This document shows positions 1 to 9,715 of a stretch of 64,000 bases of DNA, in pieces; positions within the stretch are counted from its first letter, which is position 1, and each line of letters opens with the position of its first letter. Position numbers and translations under genes: made by a program. This DNA comes from CAVOGJ01 sp963695405 (GTDB lineage Bacteria; Planctomycetota; Planctomycetia; Pirellulales; Pirellulaceae). The notes below the pieces were generated by a model. The model saw only the letters and a program-made list of their open reading frames with translations, was not told the origin of the DNA and did no database searches. Where the stretch lies: contig CAVOGJ010000017.1 of assembly GCA_963695405.1 (NCBI GenBank), positions 93,590 to 157,589 of the forward strand. The letters are read 5' to 3'.

Positions 1-212
1 TGTCAAGGCGATTCGGGCGATCACCCCGTCAGGTTATGACCGGGCCACCGAGCCACGTAAAGTAGGGGACGCGCATCAGCCGGCGAGCCCCCAGTTGTAT
101 TGCGTTGGACCCCGTGAACCACTAAAAACAGGGCCTTCCGCGGGGTGATGTGCGCCGCGTACCGAGCAGGAAACCATCCAAGGGCGGCGCCATTCGCGTC
201 GGGAGGCACTTG

Positions 213-2339
213 ATGATTCAGTCGGAAATCAGAAACCAAGCCACGCTACTGGGTCATCCCACGGGACTGTATACCCTCTTTTTTGCCGAAATGTGGGAAC
301 GCTTCTCCTACTACGGCATGCGGGCCCTGCTCGTCTTTTACATGATCAAGGGCTTCCTGGGTTACCAGGACGAACAGGCCTACACGGTCTACGGCGCGTA
401 TACGGCCTTGGTCTATATGACCCCCTTCATCGGTGGCATGCTGGCGGATCGCATCTTGGGACGCCGCCTCGCGATTATCATTGGTGGCCTGTCGATGTCG
501 GCGGGGCACTTGCTGATGACGGTACAGTCGGAATGGCCGTTCTATTTTGCACTGGCCCTGCTGATCGTCGGCAACGGCTTTTTCAAACCGAATATTTCCA
601 CGACGGTCGGCGCCCTGTATGGCGAAGGCGATCGGCGTCGCGATGACGGGTTCAATATCTTTTATACGGGCATCAACTTGGGTGCGGCGATGAGCCCGCT
701 GATTTGCGGATACGTGGGCGAGACGTATGGCTGGCACTACGGTTTTGGCTTGGCCACAATCGGGATGTTGACCGGACTGGCTGTCTTCGTGATGCCGAAT
801 TTTATCACCTCGGCCTTGATTCTGTCGGGTGCGCTGGCCTCGGCGATCGGTCTGTGCGTCTTCCGTCCCGACAATCCCTGGGCCATCGGCATTAACATTT
901 TCGTCGCCCTCTGCCTGATGGCCTCGGCCATCATCGCCTGCACGGCGCTGGCCCGAGGCGGCCTGCCCGCCTGGGCCGGTGCCCGACCCGAAGGACGCGA
1001 CTCGCGGCACGATTGGAAAGTCTACCTGGGGATCGCGCTGGCCATTCCCATCCTGGCCTTGCTCGTCTGTGGCTTTTCCCCCTTCATGCAGAGCACCGAT
1101 CAGGTACAGACCAACGACGAGCGGATGGCGGAACGCGTGGCTTTACTCACGAAATACGAACTGCAGCCCGAGGTCATCGAAGCCGTCGAGGAAGCTGGCA
1201 TTCCCGGGGAACAAAAGGCGCGGGGCAAGCCCTTCCAGTTCATCAATTCGGACCGCATCGAGCAAATCGACGCCCGCGGCGGTATCTGGAAAATTGTGGC
1301 CGTCTTTCTCGCCGAAGTCAGCAAGCCCGCCGGTCTGGTCCTGACGGTCATCGGTGCCCTGGCCTTTGGATTTCTGTTCTTGGAAACGTTTCGGCTGGAT
1401 AAAGTACCTCGCGAACGCATGCTCGCTGCGCTGGTGCTGATTTTCTTCCAGATGCTGTTCTTCGCCTTCTTCGAGCAGGCCGGCAGCAGCGTCAACAACT
1501 TTACCGACCGTAACATCGACCGTGTCGGCGAAGATTCCGTCGTCACCCAAGACATGGTGGGACAAACCATTCGCCTGCAACCGACGCAGGCACAACTCGG
1601 CTATCTGCGCGATGGTGAGGTCTTTACGCTCTCCGATCTCGACGGACTGCGGCAAGCGGTGCAGGAAACCGGTCAGAGTCAGTTTGCGAATTTCGACATC
1701 AGCTGGACGATTTCGCAGGACAATCTCGGCATGGGGATTGCCAATCGACTGGATGAACTGCCTGCCTCGATGTTCCAATCGGTGAATGCCGTCTTCATCT
1801 TGATCTTTGCGATCGCGTTCAATTGGATGTGGTCCAAGCTGCGGACTTGGAATCTCGATCCGAGTGCACCCGTCAAGTTTGGCCTGGGGCTGGTCCAATT
1901 GGGACTCGGCTTCGGTGCCTTCTATCTGGGTGCCCGGTTCTCGAATGAACAGGGCATGGTCATGGTGCTCTGGCTGATGCTGGGCATTCTGCTGCAGACC
2001 ACCGGCGAACTCTGCTTGTCTCCGGTTGGTCTTTCGACGATGACGAAACTCAGTCCCAAACAGCTCGTCAGCACTCTCATGGGTGCCTGGTTCCTGGCGA
2101 CCGCCTTCAGCCAATACCTGGCGGCGATTATTTCCCAGTTCACCAGTGTCGGCAGCGAGGGGGGAGAATCGGCCGCCGCCAGCGCCTTTCCGCCGCCCAT
2201 TGAGACGGTCAATCTCTACGGCAACGTGTTCGGTCAGGTGGCCGTGACGGCCATGCTCTGTGGCCTCGTCTGCCTACTGATGTCGCCTCTGTTGAAGGCC
2301 TGGATGCACGAGGATCTGTTCGCGAAGAACGAAGAGTAG
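213..2339 (+). CDS. POT/PTR2-family proton-coupled peptide transporter (MFS)
   Basis: Inner-membrane proton symporter for di- and tripeptides by family. The N-terminus carries the diagnostic POT signature, with the ExxERFxYYG motif (EMWERFSYYG) in the first helix, followed by a second family block (GNGFFKPNISTTVG). Predicted length is 708 residues, clearly longer than the 450-500 usual for DtpT-like proteins. The excess is a central insertion at roughly residues 240-420 that includes extra hydrophobic segments and a polar stretch. I start at the ATG at 213 because GGGAGG lies 7 bases upstream; the frame is open to 150 but has no ribosome site there. It converges on the kinase gene with a 25-base gap. 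The substrate is inferred from family membership only. Confidence 0.9.
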   Translation: MIQSEIRNQATLLGHPTGLYTLFFAEMWERFSYYGMRALLVFYMIKGFLGYQDEQAYTVYGAYTALVYMTPFIGGMLADRILGRRLAIIIGGLSMSAGHLLMTVQSEWPFYFALALLIVGNGFFKPNISTTVGALYGEGDRRRDDGFNIFYTGINLGAAMSPLICGYVGETYGWHYGFGLATIGMLTGLAVFVMPNFITSALILSGALASAIGLCVFRPDNPWAIGINIFVALCLMASAIIACTALARGGLPAWAGARPEGRDSRHDWKVYLGIALAIPILALLVCGFSPFMQSTDQVQTNDERMAERVALLTKYELQPEVIEAVEEAGIPGEQKARGKPFQFINSDRIEQIDARGGIWKIVAVFLAEVSKPAGLVLTVIGALAFGFLFLETFRLDKVPRERMLAALVLIFFQMLFFAFFEQAGSSVNNFTDRNIDRVGEDSVVTQDMVGQTIRLQPTQAQLGYLRDGEVFTLSDLDGLRQAVQETGQSQFANFDISWTISQDNLGMGIANRLDELPASMFQSVNAVFILIFAIAFNWMWSKLRTWNLDPSAPVKFGLGLVQLGLGFGAFYLGARFSNEQGMVMVLWLMLGILLQTTGELCLSPVGLSTMTKLSPKQLVSTLMGAWFLATAFSQYLAAIISQFTSVGSEGGESAAASAFPPPIETVNLYGNVFGQVAVTAMLCGLVCLLMSPLLKAWMHEDLFAKNEE

Positions 2340-2364
2340 CGAGCGAGGCGCCCAACGCCGCGGC

Positions 2365-3573
2365 TTAGGGCTCGGCGGGCAGGGTCGGTGCCGCGGAAGC
2401 CTCGGCATCCGCCGCGTCCGGGATCGACAGTGGCGGCGGTTGGGCCGCGGCGGGACCGTCGCCGCGGCGGGGCACCAGCCAATCGACGCTGACACTGACC
2501 AAGATCAACAGCAGCAGAGGAATCAACCAGGGCAGCGCCCGTACCAGTGGTGACGGTGTCGGCTGGGCCAACAGCGGCCACAAATTCGGAGCCGTCGCCA
2601 AGGCGAGGTCCTCCTGCTCGGCGACTCGGCTGAGCGCGGCCATCAATTCCAGCGGGCTTTGGAATCGATCGTCCGGGTTCTTCTGCAGCAAGCGGAGCAC
2701 GATGTCCGCGATCCCATCCGGGCAATCGGCCCGCAACATCCGAGGATCGGGAGGTGGATCCGACGTGTGGCTGAGCAGTTTCTGCAGCACGGTCCCATCG
2801 GGATAGGGCGGCTGACCTGCCAGCATGTAGTAAAAAGTGCAGCCCAGCGAGTAGAGATCGCTACGGACATCTGCATCTCGCGGATCACGACCCTGCTCGG
2901 GAGAAATATAGTCGAACGTTCCCAGCGTCATGCCGCTCGCCGTCAGGTCCTCGTCCACCGATTCGACTTGTCGCAGTCGGGCCAGCCCCATATCCACCAG
3001 CTTGGCTTGCCCGGTCGTCGTCAGCAGCACATTGGAGGGCTTGATGTCACGATGCACCACCTGTCGGTCGCAGGCATGATCGAGCGCATTGGCGATTTGA
3101 AATACGATATCGACACTCTGAGCGATGGAGAGCCGACCCCGATTGGCCACCAGATCTCGCAGATTCTCGCCATCGATATACTCGAAAACGATAAAGTTCC
3201 AGCCCTTGTCCTCGCCCACGAAATAGACACGGGCGATGTTCTCATGATTCAGCCGGGCAGCACTCTGCGCCTCGACGCGAAACCGGCGGACCGTCTCGCT
3301 CGTGTCGGCATAACGATGCGTGAGTACCTTGACTGCGACCGTTCGATCCAGTTGCAGGTCGGTGCCGCGAAACACGGTCCCCATGCCACCGCCCCCGACA
3401 AACTCCTCCAGCCGGAAGTGCCCCAGTTCATGCCCCACTAGCGCGTTGCCAATGTCACCAATCGTCAACGGTGCGGTCGGCGTCGGATCGGACGCGACCG
3501 GTGCCCGCTGGGAGATCGCCGTGGCGTCCTCATCCTCCGCGGCAGACGATAGGGGCTGGGATTCGTCGGTCAT
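2365..3573 (-). CDS. Hanks-type serine/threonine protein kinase, C-terminal membrane anchor
   Basis: Membrane-tethered eukaryotic-like kinase. After a polar N-terminal tail of about 50 residues there is a complete kinase domain: glycine loop (VGGGGMGTVFRG), VAIK-type lysine (VAVKVL), RD-type catalytic loop (HRDIKPSNVLL), a DMG in place of the usual DFG, and the activation-segment SPEQ. A single transmembrane helix (about residues 330-350) is followed by a short proline/alanine-rich tail, so no large sensor domain is present. The ATG at 3573 sits 11 bases after the rsgA stop, so the gene is probably the last of an ftsH-rsgA-kinase operon. The target is unknown. DMG instead of DFG occurs in other planctomycete kinases and keeps the metal-binding Asp. 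Confidence 0.9.
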   Translation of the reverse strand: MTDESQPLSSAAEDEDATAISQRAPVASDPTPTAPLTIGDIGNALVGHELGHFRLEEFVGGGGMGTVFRGTDLQLDRTVAVKVLTHRYADTSETVRRFRVEAQSAARLNHENIARVYFVGEDKGWNFIVFEYIDGENLRDLVANRGRLSIAQSVDIVFQIANALDHACDRQVVHRDIKPSNVLLTTTGQAKLVDMGLARLRQVESVDEDLTASGMTLGTFDYISPEQGRDPRDADVRSDLYSLGCTFYYMLAGQPPYPDGTVLQKLLSHTSDPPPDPRMLRADCPDGIADIVLRLLQKNPDDRFQSPLELMAALSRVAEQEDLALATAPNLWPLLAQPTPSPLVRALPWLIPLLLLILVSVSVDWLVPRRGDGPAAAQPPPLSIPDAADAEASAAPTLPAEP

Positions 3574-3584
3574 GATGCGGGCTA

Positions 3585-4712
3585 TTATACCTCGTCCCGC
3601 ATCTGGCAATAACTCTCATATCGGCGTGCATCCAGTCGATTGTCGGCGACCGCATCCTTGACGGCACAGTCGTTCTCGTGGGTATGCGTGCAGTTGGGAT
3701 AGCGGCATTCGGACACGTAGGGGCGCATATCGCGAAATAAGCCGGACACTTCCTCAGAAATCACGTCCCATAGTTGAAACGTGCGAATCCCGGGCGTATC
3801 GACGATATAGCCGCCGGATGAGAGGGGCAACAGCACGGCTGCGGTTGTCGTGTGCCTGCCTTTTTCGTTCTCAGTGCTGACCGCACGCACCGCAAGCTGA
3901 AGGGACGGGTCGAGCGCGTTCAGTAACGACGACTTGCCCACTCCACTCTGGCCGGCCACCGCCGTCTGTTTTCCGGTGATCGCACCTCGCAAACGCTCCA
4001 CACCAAAGCCGGTCGTGGCGGACACAAATTGCACTTCGTAGCCCATCCGGCCATAGACGCCCGCCAGCGGCTGCAGATCCGCCAGCCGCACCAAGTCGGA
4101 CTTGTTAATACAAATCACCGGTCGGATCTCCGCCTGTTCTGCGGACACCAGCATCCGATCAATCAGGTGGGGCTTGATCGTCGGTTCCGCCGCACTCATG
4201 ACGATCAGCAGCTGATCGACGTTGGCCACGATGACGTGCCGTCGACCTCGACTGGTCCGCGACAAGCAACCATAACGGGGCTCGACCCGCTCGATGATGC
4301 CTTCCTGCTCGTTTGCCTGGCGGATCAAGACGCGATCCCCCGTGGCCACGACATGTCGCTGGTCGGTATTCAGGGTCTTTAGCAATCGCCGAGTGGCGCA
4401 ATGGAAAAGCCGCCCGTCGTCCACACGTACGGAACTAGCCAACCCATGGACGCTCAGGACGCGTCCTGCCAGGCATTGCGATTCGTCGACCGCCAGTTGC
4501 AGGCGGTCCCCGTCCGCGTCTTCGACCACCTCGGCCGCCACCACCGTCCGCTTGCGAGATAACTCGCCCTTGCCACTGACTCGCTCCCTGCGGATCGAAT
4601 CATCCATGCTCGTCTGGTCTTGCTCGTACCGCTTGGTCAGATCGACGGGACGGGCGCGGGCGGTGCGATTTTTTCGAAAATCAGCGCGGACTTTTCTCTT
4701 TTTCTTGGCCAT
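3585..4712 (-). CDS. rsgA: Ribosome small-subunit-dependent GTPase RsgA
   Basis: Cytoplasmic circularly permuted GTPase that acts late in 30S subunit maturation. The order of motifs shows the permutation: G4 (NKSD) precedes G5 (SAT), then G1 (GQSGVGKSSLLN) and G3 (DTPG). An OB-fold region comes before them, and a C-terminal zinc knuckle follows (CRYPNCTHTHENDC). The length, 375 residues, is slightly above normal because of a basic N-terminal extension (MAKKKRKVRADFRKN) likely to contact rRNA. The start codon is 19 bases downstream of the ftsH stop, indicating co-transcription. Confidence 0.95.
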   Translation of the reverse strand: MAKKKRKVRADFRKNRTARARPVDLTKRYEQDQTSMDDSIRRERVSGKGELSRKRTVVAAEVVEDADGDRLQLAVDESQCLAGRVLSVHGLASSVRVDDGRLFHCATRRLLKTLNTDQRHVVATGDRVLIRQANEQEGIIERVEPRYGCLSRTSRGRRHVIVANVDQLLIVMSAAEPTIKPHLIDRMLVSAEQAEIRPVICINKSDLVRLADLQPLAGVYGRMGYEVQFVSATTGFGVERLRGAITGKQTAVAGQSGVGKSSLLNALDPSLQLAVRAVSTENEKGRHTTTAAVLLPLSSGGYIVDTPGIRTFQLWDVISEEVSGLFRDMRPYVSECRYPNCTHTHENDCAVKDAVADNRLDARRYESYCQMRDEV

Positions 4713-4731
4713 CAGCCGGCTCGCGGGCGAG

Positions 4732-6756
4732 CTACATCGTCACCTCTTCGGGAGCAATCGTCGTCGGCTTCTTTCGCTTGACGTCGTGATCCTGAGCCGG
4801 GGGACCGATCAGTTCACGAATATCACTCTCGCTGATCTCCTCTTTTTCCACGAGCGCACTGGCCAGCGCGTCCAATTTGTCGCGGTTCTTCGAGAGCAAT
4901 TCCAACGCGCGATCGGACGAAGCGTGCAGGATCTCCGCCACCTCCTCATCAATGATCTGCAGCGTGTGCTCGCTGAACTGCCGCTGCTGGTGGATCTCGC
5001 GTCCCAGAAACGGGTCATCGTCGCTCAGCTTATAGCTGACCGGTCCCAGACGATCGCTCATCCCCCACTTGGTCACCATCCGCCGTGCCATCTGGGTGCC
5101 ACGTTCCAAGTCGTTTTCCGCACCGGCGCTAAACTCGTCGTAGACCAGTTTCTCCGCCGCCCGACCGCCCAGAATGAAGGCCAGCCGGTCGCCCAGTTCG
5201 TGCTCGCAAACGTTCATGCGATCTTCTTCAGGCAGTGTCTGTGTCACGCCGAGGGCGCGGCCACGAGGAATCACGGTCACCTTGTGGACGCGGTCATTCC
5301 CCCGCGTCAGCCAGGCGATCAGCGCATGCCCCGCCTCGTGGTAGGCCGTCTTTTCCTTGTCTTCCTCGGTGAGGATCTCCTCGCGCTTCGGACCCATCAG
5401 GATCTTGTCACGGGCGTGCTCGAAATCGTCCATGCTGACAAAGTTCTTGTCGTTTCGCGTCGCCCACAAGGCGGCCTCGTTCACCATATTGCGGATGTCG
5501 GCCCCCGTCAGCCCCACGGTACCGGCGGCCAGCCGCTCCAGATCCACATCATCGGACAAGGGCACGTTTCGCACATGGACTTTAAAGATCGCCAACCGGC
5601 CCTTCAGCGTCGGTCGATCGACGGTGATGTGTCGGTCGAAGCGACCAGGTCGCAGCAACGCCGGATCGAGGACGTCGGGCCGATTCGTGGCGGCCATCAC
5701 AATGACCGAATCGGACGGCGCGAAACCATCCATCTCGCTGAGAATCTGATTGAGCGTCTGCTCCCGTTCGTCGTGCCCACCTCCCAGACCGGCACCCCGT
5801 TGGCGTCCGACGGCATCGATCTCGTCGATGAAGATGATGGAGGGGCCCGTATCTTTGGCGTTCTTAAACAAATCGCGCACGCGGCTGGCACCCACACCGA
5901 CGAACATTTGAATGAATTCAGAACCGTTCACGGTGTAAAAGGGCACATCCGCTTCGCCCGCCACGGCGCGAGCCAACAGGGTCTTACCGGTGCCCGGTGG
6001 CCCGTTCAGCAGCACGCCCTTTGGCACGCGGCCTCCGAGGCGCTGAAACTTCTTCGGCTCACGGAGAAAGTCGACCAGCTCCTGCAGATCGGACTTCACT
6101 CCCTCCAGCCCCGCCACATCGTCGAACGTAATCCGCGATTCGCCGTGCTCGTAGCGCCTGGCCGTGCTCTTGCTGAAGCCCGACAAGAAGCCGCCCCCCA
6201 TCAGTTGATCGCGGGTACGGCGAAACATGTTCCACAGGAAAACGAGAATCAAAATCGGCAGGATGACGCTGCCCAGCACCATTAGCAAGCCGTAACGATC
6301 TTCGACCGACTGATGGATTTGGTGCACCTGATTGGTCGCCAGCAGCTGCTCCAGCTCTTTCTTCCGTTCCTCACTCATATTCCGATTCAACTCGACCGAA
6401 AACCGCTGCTTCAGCGGCACGACCTCATTGTTCTTCTTGGGAGGCGGAACCAACTCGCCTTTTTCGTTGTACTTGGCAGGCGTGGCCGGCGGCTTGCGAA
6501 ACAATCCCAGCAGCTTGTTGTCGGCGACATACGTGATCTGCGCCACATTGTCTTCCCGCAGCTGCTCGAAGAAGAAATCCTCGCGGATGGTCGACGTCTG
6601 TTGCGACTGGAACCATAGCAGCGCCACCATGACCGTCATCACGACCGCCATGAACATCCACATGTTGGGATTACCACGTCCCATGCCCTTCTCGTTCGAA
6701 TCGTTCGTCGATCCGGGTTCGGGCGGGACTTTGCTCTTTTTCTCGCTCTTATTCAT
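4732..6756 (-). CDS. ftsH: ATP-dependent zinc metalloprotease FtsH
   Basis: Membrane-anchored AAA+ protease that degrades misfolded membrane proteins and regulators. Visible in order: a charged N-terminus, TM1 at about residues 32-49, a periplasmic domain, TM2 at about 154-177, Walker A (GPPGTGKT, about 252), Walker B with IFIDEIDAVGRQRG (about 308-321), the second region of homology ending in RPGRFDR (about 369-375), and the zinc site HEAGH (about 473). Length is 674 residues. An in-frame GTG at 6777 is possible, but AGGA lies 8 bases before the ATG at 6756, which I prefer. It heads the ftsH-rsgA-kinase group. A 12-base palindrome lies 60 bases upstream. Confidence 0.96.
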   Translation of the reverse strand: MNKSEKKSKVPPEPGSTNDSNEKGMGRGNPNMWMFMAVVMTVMVALLWFQSQQTSTIREDFFFEQLREDNVAQITYVADNKLLGLFRKPPATPAKYNEKGELVPPPKKNNEVVPLKQRFSVELNRNMSEERKKELEQLLATNQVHQIHQSVEDRYGLLMVLGSVILPILILVFLWNMFRRTRDQLMGGGFLSGFSKSTARRYEHGESRITFDDVAGLEGVKSDLQELVDFLREPKKFQRLGGRVPKGVLLNGPPGTGKTLLARAVAGEADVPFYTVNGSEFIQMFVGVGASRVRDLFKNAKDTGPSIIFIDEIDAVGRQRGAGLGGGHDEREQTLNQILSEMDGFAPSDSVIVMAATNRPDVLDPALLRPGRFDRHITVDRPTLKGRLAIFKVHVRNVPLSDDVDLERLAAGTVGLTGADIRNMVNEAALWATRNDKNFVSMDDFEHARDKILMGPKREEILTEEDKEKTAYHEAGHALIAWLTRGNDRVHKVTVIPRGRALGVTQTLPEEDRMNVCEHELGDRLAFILGGRAAEKLVYDEFSAGAENDLERGTQMARRMVTKWGMSDRLGPVSYKLSDDDPFLGREIHQQRQFSEHTLQIIDEEVAEILHASSDRALELLSKNRDKLDALASALVEKEEISESDIRELIGPPAQDHDVKRKKPTTIAPEEVTM

Positions 6757-6816
6757 CTCATTCCTGACTTTTGCCACCCCGAGGAATTACGTTCTCTGGC
6801 TGGGAGTCCGCACATC

Positions 6817-6828
6817 ATAACCGGTTAT
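6817..6828. promoter_or_regulatory. Perfect 12-bp palindrome upstream of ftsH
   Basis: ATAACCGGTTAT is its own reverse complement and lies 61-72 bases upstream of the chosen ftsH start, in the 168-base gap after recQ. It could be an operator; TAGAAT and TATGAT hexamers overlap it on the coding strand, but no convincing -35 is correctly spaced. The role is inferred only from its position. Confidence 0.35.
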
Positions 6829-6924
6829 TCTAGCCAATTATGACGGCACATCGTACAGCACCCGACGCCTAACCGGATTTCGGACGAAAAAATATCGCGA
6901 ACGATTGCCTTTGCCGCCCCAGCT

Positions 6925-9588
6925 TTACTCCAATCTTTCTCGGGCTGTCGCGCGACACTTCAGGTACAGCCCGATTTTGGCCAGGCTCAAGGGAGTCTCC
7001 AATCGGGCTTGTAGCCGCCGTAGCTCGGGGCCCTCGTCCGAAAAAGCCCGCTCGAGGGCCGCGAATTCCGACGTCGTCCACACGCGATCGATGGGCAGGT
7101 GTCGTCCCTGTCCGACCGCCTGCTGCAGGTGCTCACAGAGCGTCTCCTCGTCCAGGTTGCGAATGGCCTGCATCTGTTCCAGGGAATACCCGTCCTCGAC
7201 AATCAGCCGCCAAGTCCAATCGTAGGTTGTCGAGGCTGCGGCGACGGGCTCGCCCGCAGAAGGAGTTCCCGTGGCGGTCGCCGTCGCGGAACTCGGCTCC
7301 GGAATTGTCGATTGTGGCAATTGTGCGTCCGTGCCTTGGTCTGCCAGCGGCGACAGGTGATTGGCCCCAGGGTCCTTTGAAATCACCCTTCGTTCCGGCG
7401 GGACCCCATCGCTTGCCGCCTGGCGGGTGCCGGCGGGGGCCATCGTCCGTGCCGCCGCAGTGTCGATTTCGACCGCTGCTTCCTTTCCGAAGGTCGCCCG
7501 CAGTTTTTTGACGAGTCGCTTGGGCAGGGCCACGTTGCCCGGTGGGTGAGGCTCGTCCTTCATCACCCGGACGCCCGACTCGGTCAGCCGCAACAGGGGG
7601 CGATGCGGTTCCAACTCGAACTGCTCGACCCAACCAGTTCGCAAACACACATCGAGCAAGGCAGTCACCTCGGACTTGCGGAGCTCCTTCAAGCGCCCGA
7701 ACGTCGAAAGTCGATCAAGACGCAGCTTCTTGATCCGCGCCGATTGCGAACCATACAGCATCTCGGCCACGGTCGATTTGCCAAACCGCTCTTTGGCACG
7801 CGCCACACCGCTGAGCGCGATCCGCACGACCGTCCGCAGCGTGGCATCGTCCTCCAGATTGATGATGGCTTGATCCACCACCGGCTCGCCTCGACAGATG
7901 TCGCAATTCAAGCAGGCTTGCGTTGATGGCTCGCCAAAGTACTTCAGGATTTCTAATTGGCGACAGCCGCGGGTGAACGCGTAATCGACCATCCGCTGCA
8001 GTTTCTCATAGTCGTAGGCCTTGCGTTCCGTCATCGCCTGGAAGTCGATCTCGAGTTCATCAAATGACTTGGGCGGCTGCGTGATATGAATCGCCCGACC
8101 ACGAAAGGGGGGCACGTAATGAAACAATTCAAGCTGCGAGAGCTCGCCCAGCGCTTTGCGAACCGCCGCCGGTGCCAACCCGGATTGATCGATCAACCTC
8201 TGCAAGTCGACATACACCGGCTCGTACCGCATGTCTCCGACCAACTGCTCGGCCAGCCGCGCGACGCGGCGGGCGTTCCGCGCCTTGGAAGGGAGGAATT
8301 CGGCGAGCGCGGGGGCTTGGCTGTCGATCTGCAGCACCGCCATATTGCGATGCGGGTCGAGCCGCTGAATGGCGCCGGCTTTCTCCAGCAGCCGTTCGCA
8401 GGTTCCGACTCCTTCATTGCTGATATCCAGCCCCAACCGCTCACGTAACTCCTGCTGGGTAACTTCGATCGGGTCGTCGGTCTGGCTGCGCAGATAGTCG
8501 AGCACCTGTCGTACGATCTGCCGATCGGGATACGAACTTTCGATGAAGTATCGCTGAATTCGCAAGTCGGCCGCCGCGTAGAGCAAGATGCAGGCGGATT
8601 CCTGACCATCGCGCCCTGCCCTGCCCGCCTCTTGATAATACGCCTCGAGGGTGCCCGGCATGTTGTAGTGAATGACGAACCGCACATCCGGCTTGTCGAT
8701 TCCCATGCCAAAGGCGTTGGTGGCCACCACGATCGGCGTCCGATCCTGCATAAAGTCTTCTTGCACCTGCTTCCGCTCGTCGGGCGGCAACCCGGCGTGA
8801 TAGACGCCCACGGCGCGACCGCTGGCAATCTTCACTCGCGTGGCGACCAACTCGCAGGCCTTCCGCGTCGATACGTAGATGATGCCCGCACCCTGATGTC
8901 GTCGCACCAGCCGATCGATCGAATCGTCTTTTTCGCTGGCGCTCGAGTGGTGAATCACCTGATAATGCAAGTTCTCGCGGGCGAACCCGGCCACGAACGT
9001 CGCCGGGGATGCCAGCTGCAGTTGCTCGACCACATCCGTCTGCACATCCGGCGTCGCCGTCGCCGTGAGCGCGATGGTCGGCGGCGCTCCGATTCGCTGG
9101 CGGTACAGCCCCAGCCGCGAGTAATCGTGGCGAAAGTCGTGTCCCCATTCGCTAATGCAGTGCGCCTCGTCGACGGCCAGCATTTTCACCCCAACGGAGC
9201 GGACGATTTCGACGAAGCGTTGGCTGCGAAACCGCTCGGGAGCCACATAGACCAGCGTGTACTCGCCCCGCACCAGGTTGTCTAACCGCTCGTGCTGCTC
9301 CTGCCCCGAAAGCGTGCTGTTGATGAAGGTGGCCGCGATCCCCTTGTCGCAGAGCGCGTCGACTTGATCCTTCATTAGCGCGATCAGCGGCGAGATGACC
9401 AGCGTCAATCCGTCCATCATCAACGCGGGCAACTGGTAGCAGAGGCTCTTCCCACCGCCGGTGGGCATGATGCACAGACAATCCTGGCCGGCGAGGATGG
9501 TATCGATGACATCTCGCTGAGCCGGCCGGAACGCGCGCAACCCGAACCGAGCCAGATACTCGTCCGGTGATCCATGCGCTGTGCTCAT
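6925..9588 (-). CDS. recQ: ATP-dependent DNA helicase RecQ
   Basis: 3'-5' superfamily-2 DNA helicase for recombination and replication-fork repair. It has the Q-motif region (FGLRAFRPAQ), Walker A (PTGGGKSLCYQ), DEAH box (VDEAHCISEWGHDFR), helicase C motifs including the arginine-finger block (QEAGRAGRDG), and the RecQ zinc-binding cysteines (a Cys after the TRG motif, then CLNCDIC). A winged-helix RQC region follows. The last ~100 residues look like a helix-turn-helix of the HTH_40 type rather than a classic HRDC domain, after a low-complexity Pro/Ala/Thr linker. About 887 residues, longer than the E. coli enzyme. The alternative ATG at 9636 adds 16 polar residues; neither start has a strong ribosome site. 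Confidence 0.93.
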   Translation of the reverse strand: MSTAHGSPDEYLARFGLRAFRPAQRDVIDTILAGQDCLCIMPTGGGKSLCYQLPALMMDGLTLVISPLIALMKDQVDALCDKGIAATFINSTLSGQEQHERLDNLVRGEYTLVYVAPERFRSQRFVEIVRSVGVKMLAVDEAHCISEWGHDFRHDYSRLGLYRQRIGAPPTIALTATATPDVQTDVVEQLQLASPATFVAGFARENLHYQVIHHSSASEKDDSIDRLVRRHQGAGIIYVSTRKACELVATRVKIASGRAVGVYHAGLPPDERKQVQEDFMQDRTPIVVATNAFGMGIDKPDVRFVIHYNMPGTLEAYYQEAGRAGRDGQESACILLYAAADLRIQRYFIESSYPDRQIVRQVLDYLRSQTDDPIEVTQQELRERLGLDISNEGVGTCERLLEKAGAIQRLDPHRNMAVLQIDSQAPALAEFLPSKARNARRVARLAEQLVGDMRYEPVYVDLQRLIDQSGLAPAAVRKALGELSQLELFHYVPPFRGRAIHITQPPKSFDELEIDFQAMTERKAYDYEKLQRMVDYAFTRGCRQLEILKYFGEPSTQACLNCDICRGEPVVDQAIINLEDDATLRTVVRIALSGVARAKERFGKSTVAEMLYGSQSARIKKLRLDRLSTFGRLKELRKSEVTALLDVCLRTGWVEQFELEPHRPLLRLTESGVRVMKDEPHPPGNVALPKRLVKKLRATFGKEAAVEIDTAAARTMAPAGTRQAASDGVPPERRVISKDPGANHLSPLADQGTDAQLPQSTIPEPSSATATATGTPSAGEPVAAASTTYDWTWRLIVEDGYSLEQMQAIRNLDEETLCEHLQQAVGQGRHLPIDRVWTTSEFAALERAFSDEGPELRRLQARLETPLSLAKIGLYLKCRATARERLE

Positions 9589-9715
9589 GCCCGACCGCCC
9601 ACGCTCCTCGTCGCGATCTTCATTTTCAGGGTGCATTCGCGGTCATGATATCACGCGAAGTCCGAGGCTTAATAGTATGGCGACGAACCGGCGTCGACCT
9701 CGGCCGATTCCTCCG

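Noticed and set aside
246..2114. Antisense frames (254 and 323 residues) within the peptide transporter
   Set aside because: Gln/His/Arg/Asp-rich, no helices or motifs; the transporter frame is clearly real.
4294..6285. 663-residue + strand open frame antisense to ftsH and rsgA
   Set aside because: Arg/His/Gln-rich composition with no family; FtsH on the other strand has every catalytic motif. Long antisense frames are expected from its codon bias.
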